The translations under genes and the position numbers were made by a program. A stretch of 64,000 bases of DNA from Owenia fusiformis (Eukaryota; Annelida; Polychaeta; Sabellida; Oweniidae): positions 33,423,259 to 33,487,258 of the forward strand of contig CAIIXF020000009.1 in the NCBI GenBank assembly GCA_903813345.2, read 5' to 3'. The notes beneath the pieces are model-generated. The model was not told where the DNA came from and ran no database searches. It was given only the letters and a program-made list of their open reading frames with translations. Below are positions 57,601-64,000 of the stretch, one piece after another; the first letter of the stretch is position 1; the number at the start of each line of letters is the position of its first letter.

Positions 57601-60600
57601 TTTTTAAGCTGATTTCCCCTAAGAATGCCAATTTCCTCCTTTTTGTATTTCACTTGTTTTGTATAAATTAAATTGTCACAATTTGGCTGGCAAACTGATT
57701 TCACTATCACATTCAATAATCCCATTGTCTGCCAATTTTGGTCTATCTGTCAGTTAATCTTGTTTAACTCAATTACATATACATTTGAAAAGCTGGGATG
57801 TTATGGATTTTCAGCAAGGTATTGAAACTTCCTTTTGAATTGTCAGAAAACTTCGATTTTCCTGTTAAGCTTTAATTTGGTTACACCTTACAAGATTCTC
57901 AGATCCTGTTTTTGTTCCAATTATAGATATGAGCGAATGAACTCTAAGAGTCACAATGCTTTGTAGAAAATTATATTGGAATGATAAATATAGAGTAACA
58001 AAGGAACAAAATCTGATATTAGATAAATAATTGTATTATGGTTTCATAAGCCTGTAATCCCATGTATAACAAATTAATTGCTTTAAATCCAATCAAAATG
58101 TTATTTTTAGGCAGAAAATAATGAGACTCCATTTTATGTCTTTAAGTAGCCAACAACTTTTCAGATTGAAACTTTCATACGAGAAAGATGCATTTTAGAT
58201 GATTAAGATCATATCATTATCAAAATTATGAAATCATCCATAATATTCAGAGTATAGTATGATTGGCCGATTTGGATTCAGGGTTTATTTATTTACTTTC
58301 CAGTCGAAGAAGTACTTAGACCTGAACTGTACGACTTTCTCAATTGTACGCCCCCAGTTCACGGAGGACCAGTGTCACCCAGAGGAGGGGGTCTTCAATA
58401 TGGTTACAGGGGAGTCCTGGATGCAGCACATGAACCCCCAGGGCCAGATTGAGGAGGATTACCAGCTGAAGAAGGTATCAAAGGGATACCATTATTTGGC
58501 AAAGTCATTTCATAAGTCAACTTCTCAAAAGTTTATAACATTGATTGAAAGTACTAATTTAGACCCCCTTTCCTTAGAAGAAGGGTGTAGAATGATGTTG
58601 AGATCCTTTTTCTGAAAATAATAATAAATTAGTACTATGGTTACACCAAACAGGCAGCAACAGTTATGCATAGCAGTGATTTTTCTTTATATTTCAGGCA
58701 ATATTTTTTGGAGGTATTGAGCCATCCCTAAGACACGAGGCATGGCCTTTCTTGCTGCATTACTACCCCTTTGAATCCACTTATGAGGAAAGAGAACAAA
58801 TACGTAATGACAGATACATAGAGTACCAAAACATTCGCAAGCAAAGGTAGTTTCAAATACAATATTTTTAATTCATTGATATCCGAATAAAGTCTAAATG
58901 CAGGTCACATGTTGCAGTAAAAAGCTCCAGAAGTAACATTTTACAAATTATCCAGAGACCCTAAATTGAGGAAAACAGATTATAACATATATCTTCCTCA
59001 AGGCCATGTACCTTGTTTTTGTGGTATATTTAATAATTTCATTTTAAAATGTGTAAAATGTTCCTTTCTTGTTTTCTAGAGAGATGATGACTGAAGATGA
59101 AAGAGAACGGTTCTGGCGAAGCACTCAGTGTACTGTAGAGAAGGATGTTGTCAGAACAGACAGAAGTCATCCTTACTTCAGAGGGGAGGACAATCCCAAT
59201 ATAGAAGTATTGAAGTAAGTAGTCTAGAAATCATCCCTTCTTCAGATAGGAGGACAACCCCAATATAGAAGTATTGAAGTAAGTAGTCTAGAAGTCATCC
59301 CTACTTTAGAGGGGAGGACAACCCCAATATAGAAGTATTGAAGTAAGTAGTCTAGAAGTCATCCTTACTTCAGAGGGGAGGACAATCCCAATATAGAAGT
59401 ATTGAATTAAGTAGTCTAGAAATCATCCCTACTTTAGAGGGGAGGACAACCGCAATATAGAAGTATTGAAGTAAGTAGTCTAGAAGTCATCCCTACTTTA
59501 GAGGGGAGGACAACCCCAATATAGAAGTATTGAAGTAAGTAGTCTAGAAGTCATCCTTACTTCAGAGAGGAGGACAACCCCAATATAGAAGTATTGAAGT
59601 AAGTAGTCTAGAAGTCATCCCTACTTTAGAGGGGAGGACAACCGCAATATAGAAGTATTGAAGTAAGTAGTCTAGAAGTCATCCCAACTTCAGAGGGGAG
59701 GACAACCCCAATATAGAAGTATTAAAGTAAGTAGTCTAGAAGTCATCCCAACTTCAAAGGGGAGGACAACCCCAATATAGAAGTATTAAAGTAAGTAGTC
59801 TAGAAGTCATCCCTACTTCAGAGGGGAGGACAATCCCAATATAGAAGTATTAAAGTAAGTAGTCTAGAAGTCATCCCAACTTCAAAGGGGAGGACAACCC
59901 CAATATAGAAGTATTAAAGTAAGTAGTCTAGAAGTCATCCCTACTTCAGAGGGGAGGACAACCCCAACATAGAAGTATTGAAGTAAGCAGTCTAGAAGTC
60001 ATCCCAACTTCAGAGGGGAGGACAACCCCAATATAGAAGTATTAAAGTAAGTAGTCTAGAAGTCATCCCTACTTCAGAGGGGAGGACAACCCTAATATAG
60101 AAGTATTGAAGTATGTAGTCTAGAAGTCATCCCTGCTTCAGAGGGGAGGACAACCCCAATATAGAAGTATTGAAGTAAGTAGTCTAGAAGTCATCCCTAC
60201 TTCAGAGGGGAGGACAACCCAATATAGAAGTATTGAAGTAAGTAGTCTAGAAATCATCCCTTCTTCAGATAGGAGGACAACCCCAATATAGAAGTATTGA
60301 AGTAAGTAGTCTAGAAGTCATCCCTACTTTAGAGGGGAGGACAACCCCAATATAGAAGTATTGAAGTAAGTAGTCTAGAAGTCATCCCTACTTCAGAGGG
60401 GAGGACAACCCCAATATAGAAGTACTGAAGTAAGTAGTCTCGAAGTTATCCCTACTTCAGAGGGGGACAACCCCAATATAGAAGTATTGAAGTAAGTAGT
60501 CTAGAAGTCATCCCTAATTCATAGGGGAGGACAACCCTAATATAGAAGTATTGAAGTATGTAGTCTAGAAGTCATCCCTGCTTCAGAGGGGAGGACAACC

Positions 60601-62335
60601 CCAATATAGAAGTATTGAAGTAAGTAGTCTAGAAGTCATCCCTACTTCAGAGGGGAGGACACCCCAATATAGAAGTATTGAATTAAATAGTCTTGTATTG
60701 GCCTTTCTCATAACTGAAAGGACTGAGTGTATTGTCGAAAACTATTTTGTCAAAGCACTGAGAAGACAGAACTTATCCACATTTCAGGGGGTTGACAACC
60801 CATAGAAATATTGAACAAAGGTCTGTAAATGAAGGGATATTTGCAGAAGCCCTCCAACCATTCCATCTATTCATTCAGTCAGTCTGTCCTTCTCTAGCTC
60901 TGACAGTGCAATGAAGAATTTTTGTAAACCACCTATTGAATTGATTGTGAATAATTTCTCGTGATTAAATGTCTTGCATTTTCAGGAACATTCTACTGAA
61001 CTATGCCACAGCTCACCCTGTAATGGGATATACACAGGGTATGTCAGATCTCCTGGCTCCTGTTTTAGCCGAACTCCAGAATGAGGTTGACGCCTACTGG
61101 TGCTTTGTGGGATTAATGCTTGGGACGATCTTCATCAGTTCTCCCAAAGATATGGACATGGATAAACAGCTGGTATGTTATTGTAAAATTTTGTGAGACA
61201 TATTGTTCTTTGAATTAATATTATCATGTTAAGTTATGTAATTTGTTTCCTTATCATATTGCTAAAAAATATAACCAGATTTTTTTATGATTCTCAACCC
61301 AACCAATAATTCAATATTTCGCTAAATGCTATTCACATTTGAAAATGGCTGGTTCTTATTGTAGAACTATCTAAGAGAGTTGCTTCGTCTGATGCAACCA
61401 AAGTTCTATGAGCATCTACTTGGTCTTCAAGATGCAATGGAGCTTCTCTTCTGCCACAGGTAAGTTTACCCTTTGCTAGAGTTTGACAATGTCTCCCCTC
61501 TAAAATTAGAGATAAACCATGGATTTTGCATATTCCGCATATATCCATTTAAATCATAACACCATTTTCTCATTAGTACTGAACACTAATTTCACATTCA
61601 AACTTCCATAAAGTACAGTGAAAGCTTCATTTGAGACTGTTATGATCATATCAGCGACAAAACTAAATCACTTGCAACAGTTTGAGGATTGTATTTGACT
61701 AGCCAATGATAATTTACATTTTTGTGTACTTACAGATGGGTCCTACTGTGCTTCAAGCGAGAATTCCCAGAGCGTGATGCCTTGAAAATGTGGGAAGCCT
61801 GTTGGGCCCACTATCAGACTGACTACTTCCACTTGTTTATATGCGTGGCCATCATTGCTGTGTATGGGGAGGATGTCGTCCAAGAGAACTTGCCTTCAGA
61901 TGAGATGTTATTACACTTCAGTAGCCTCTCAATGCATATGAATGGAGAGGTGGTTTTGAGGAAGGTACACATATATATTTACATATACATATACATATTA
62001 CACAGTTCAATAAGTAATAATAATCAGACTCTTAATCCAAATTAAAAGGGGAGGAGTGATGTCTCAGAAAGATTTCATGTTTGCATTTCAGGCCCTTCTC
62101 TCCATTCCCACGCCTTTTATTAAACAGAAATATGTATTTGGTGTTTGTGTTTCAGGCTCGAGGGCTGTTACATCAATTTAGGACCCTCCCCTCTATTCCA
62201 TGCACATTAGATGGACTTTGCACACTGTGCGGGCCAGGAATGTGGGACAGTGGACATGTGCCAACTGTCAAATGTACAAAGAACCACAAAGATGGATTAT
62301 GTCCTTATGGAGGAAATGAGGAAACATCTTCATAA
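51609..62335 (+). CDS. TBC1D16: TBC1D16, TBC-domain Rab GTPase-activating protein
   Basis: Ten coding exons: 51609-51803, 53558-54905, 56762-56940, 58304-58474, 58698-58846, 59080-59214, 60986-61172, 61365-61459, 61736-61964, 62156-62335. All are GT-AG and in phase, giving 955 residues (human 767). The N-terminus (GEIVYCKNNVCVHPP, HHPGYL, then LGSTLILSWIPN) and the C-terminus (GPGMWDSGHVPTVKC) match the vertebrate protein. The TBC domain has the arginine finger in VEKDVVR (Arg706) and the glutamine finger in GYTQG (Gln743), so it should be catalytically active; human TBC1D16 acts on Rab4A and Rab5C in endosomal recycling. The extra length is the large exon 2 (449 codons), mostly Ser/Thr/Pro-rich disorder. 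The intron after exon 6 is a satellite array. Confidence 0.95.
59215..60690 (+). repeat. 64-bp satellite made from the TBC1D16 exon 6 end and its splice donor
   Basis: The unit runs AAGTCATCCCTACTTCAGAG ... ATAGAAGTATTGAAGTAAGT plus AGTCTAG. Its first copy is the last 51 nt of exon 6 (from 59164) plus the start of the intron. Counting the exon copy there are 24 units, with starts spaced 64 bp apart apart from a few 1-3-bp indels. Nearly every copy keeps the donor-like GAA|GTAAGT. The unit is not a multiple of three and has TAA and TAG in frame. Shared variants (for example TTCTTCAGATAGG in units near 59232 and 60252) show higher-order duplication. Confidence 0.95.
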
Positions 62336-63512
62336 AACTACACATGATTGTCTCAGATTGTCGCTTGGGGACCTGGCCGTATTTCCATGGAAATACAGAA
62401 TATTGGGACTTTGGAGCAAAATACAGGATTTATTACGGTGGTAATAAAAGACGTACAATGTGAATGCTGGACATGATAAGCAAGTCAGCGAGTAATGAAC
62501 ACACATTGTAATGTATATGTACATTATTTAATTGAAAGGGACACTTGATGATGTGCCAGTCAGACTTAATACATACAATAGTCAACAAACATTGTATGAT
62601 AGATTGGATATGAAAATGATATTGTTGAAACATTTCATTGCTTCAGTCTAAACCATAGCCCTTAGTAATGCCTTAACTTACATTTTCTTGACAATGTTAT
62701 CTTGGAGATATGGGCTAGTCTGATTAAGCATTGTACAGGATTCTAGAAGGCCTATTATATTGACTAAGGGTCATTTGTAAGGTCCCATTATATGGGTCTT
62801 CAACAGGTTCAAAAAGTATGGGAAATATTGTGCAACTATATATATTTTTGGGAGAATGCAAAACCTTAACCATGATATACAAAAATCTGTATTTCTTTCT
62901 AGTCAAAACTTTACTTTAGAAAGGACACAGCATTTGGAATTTAATGTATTATAACAATTGTATTGTAAACTGTAAAATAATACTGAAGCTAGATAAAAGT
63001 ATTAAAGCCAACCAAGGCTAAAGGAAATAGTAAATGTTTAGCATATCCCCCCGGCTTCCACTATTTAAACCATGTGGCAATGTGGTATACCTACCATATT
63101 TGATTTTAATGAATTTTCAATTATATTGACATTTTTGATATTTGTATTCTATTCTGAAAAAGACAGATGATAACAGAAAAATAAAAAGCCACATTATCCT
63201 TTCTGTAAACATAATTATTAATGCTAAACAAAGAAATTGAATTCTTTAGCCTGAACTACATTTACTCATACAGTTCTTCGGCTTTAGTACATGTATAACA
63301 TTTACATTTTTGGTGCATGTAATAATATACAATACTGTATTAATAATATAACCTCATGTTATTCACTCAAAAAAGTGCAATATATTTGTTATAACTGTTA
63401 CTATATTATTATATGTGTGTAGACAATATTTTAAATGAATTCAATCGAAATCCCCATTACTGTAAACTTTTGCATGTAATTTGTTAAATGTTAATAAAAA
63501 CTTTCCAATATA
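62336..63512 (+). other. TBC1D16 3' UTR and polyadenylation signals
   Basis: AT-rich sequence after the stop at 62333-62335. AATAAA signals occur at 62443-62448 and 63493-63498; the second, followed by a T-rich stretch, is the more likely main site. No downstream gene is evident up to 64000 other than a SINE. Confidence 0.5.
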
Positions 63513-63554
63513 ATTTTTTTGATTGAATAGTATAAAAATCATATGTAGTTAATG

Positions 63555-63665
63555 AAAATGAAATGAGATCTTGTGGTAAAGGCTGAAATGAAAGTCAGCC
63601 CACCTAAGTGATGATCCACACCTAACACTATATGGGGGAGTGTTCTACCAGTGGGCTGACTCTTC
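63555..63665 (-). repeat. tRNA-derived SINE
   Basis: On the minus strand GTCAGCCCAC pairs with GTGGGCTGAC like an acceptor stem. Between them lie an A-box-like TGGTAGAAC and a decayed B-box (GGTGTGGATCATC). The tail (CATTTCAGCCTTTACCACAAGATC) matches the copy at 43680-43765. It is too diverged to be a working tRNA. Confidence 0.65.
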
Positions 63666-64000
63666 CGCATAACTTTATTTGATCTTCTTGCTCTTCCTTG
63701 TACATAACAAGTTAAGGCACAATATTGTATCATTGCCTTGCAAAGTGTGTCTTAACATTTAGAACCCATTTGATATTTTTCTCTTTCATTATTTGTGTAT
63801 TGCTAATTTTGTTAAATGCCCATATTTGGCCCTTAACAAAAAATGAATCAAAATCGTGATCTTCAATATCTATCTGTGGCTTTAATTTGATTATTTGCAG
63901 TATTAGTCCAATAACTGATAATATAATTTTTACATAATTCTTATAGATGTTTGTACTTTATTGGTATTTAGTTATAAGTAATTGGAATAAGTGGGATCGC

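Noticed and set aside
59215-60690. Regular repeats that superficially resemble a CRISPR array
   Set aside because: The whole 64-bp unit repeats with no unique spacers, it lies in an animal gene intron, and the unit derives from the neighbouring exon.

Overview
This is a 64 kb piece of an intron-rich, AT-rich animal genome, most likely a marine invertebrate and probably a lophotrochozoan such as a bivalve mollusc. That reading rests on GT-AG introns, animal cilium and Rab-GAP genes, SUEL-type lectin exons, a DIRS-type tyrosine-recombinase retroelement, LINE and tRNA-SINE relics and many terminal-inverted-repeat (TIR) elements. The species cannot be named from the sequence alone.

Layout. (1) 159-7674, minus strand: the first 13 coding exons (832 codons) of CCDC40, a ciliary axoneme ruler and assembly protein; the rest lies off the left edge. 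One exon is an array of about 22 eight-residue TP repeats. A match to the RFX X-box consensus lies 10 bp upstream of the start codon. (2) 7.7-20.9 kb: mostly mobile DNA, with a 489-bp TIR element, two 5'-truncated LINEs, a 371-bp TIR element carrying a promoter-like core, dispersed repeats, and a DIRS-like retroelement with gag, RT/RNase H and tyrosine recombinase all open. (3) 21.7-46.2 kb, minus strand: four related single-pass membrane receptor genes, called A to D here. B and C each have a signal peptide, a SUEL-lectin-like exon, a CUB-like exon, a Ser/Thr-rich stalk, a transmembrane exon and a tyrosine-rich tail. A and D have a signal peptide, a mucin-like ectodomain, a transmembrane exon and a tyrosine-rich tail. 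Every transmembrane exon is entered in phase 1 and left in phase 2. Gene C's tail has four strict ITIM matches. Their introns and spacers hold a fold-back repeat rich in X-box and CRE motifs, a 916-bp perfect-period triplication, a 2.2-kb TIR element with CAC ends and a 5-bp target duplication, and smaller TIR elements. (4) 46.2-51.6 kb: gene-poor spacer. (5) 51609-62335, plus strand: complete coding region of TBC1D16 (10 coding exons, 955 residues), a TBC-domain Rab-GAP. The intron after its sixth coding exon is filled by a 64-bp satellite that is a tandem amplification of the end of that exon together with its splice donor.

How the parts relate. CCDC40 and TBC1D16 are also neighbours, and divergently oriented, in human (17q25.3), so the window shows an old bilaterian gene pair that has been pried apart here by a local family of receptor genes and by transposons. 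The receptor cluster is the best candidate for an undescribed system: surface proteins with lectin-like or mucin-like ectodomains and tails built to be phosphorylated and bound by SH2 proteins, which fits cell recognition or immune regulation. That function is inferred, not shown.
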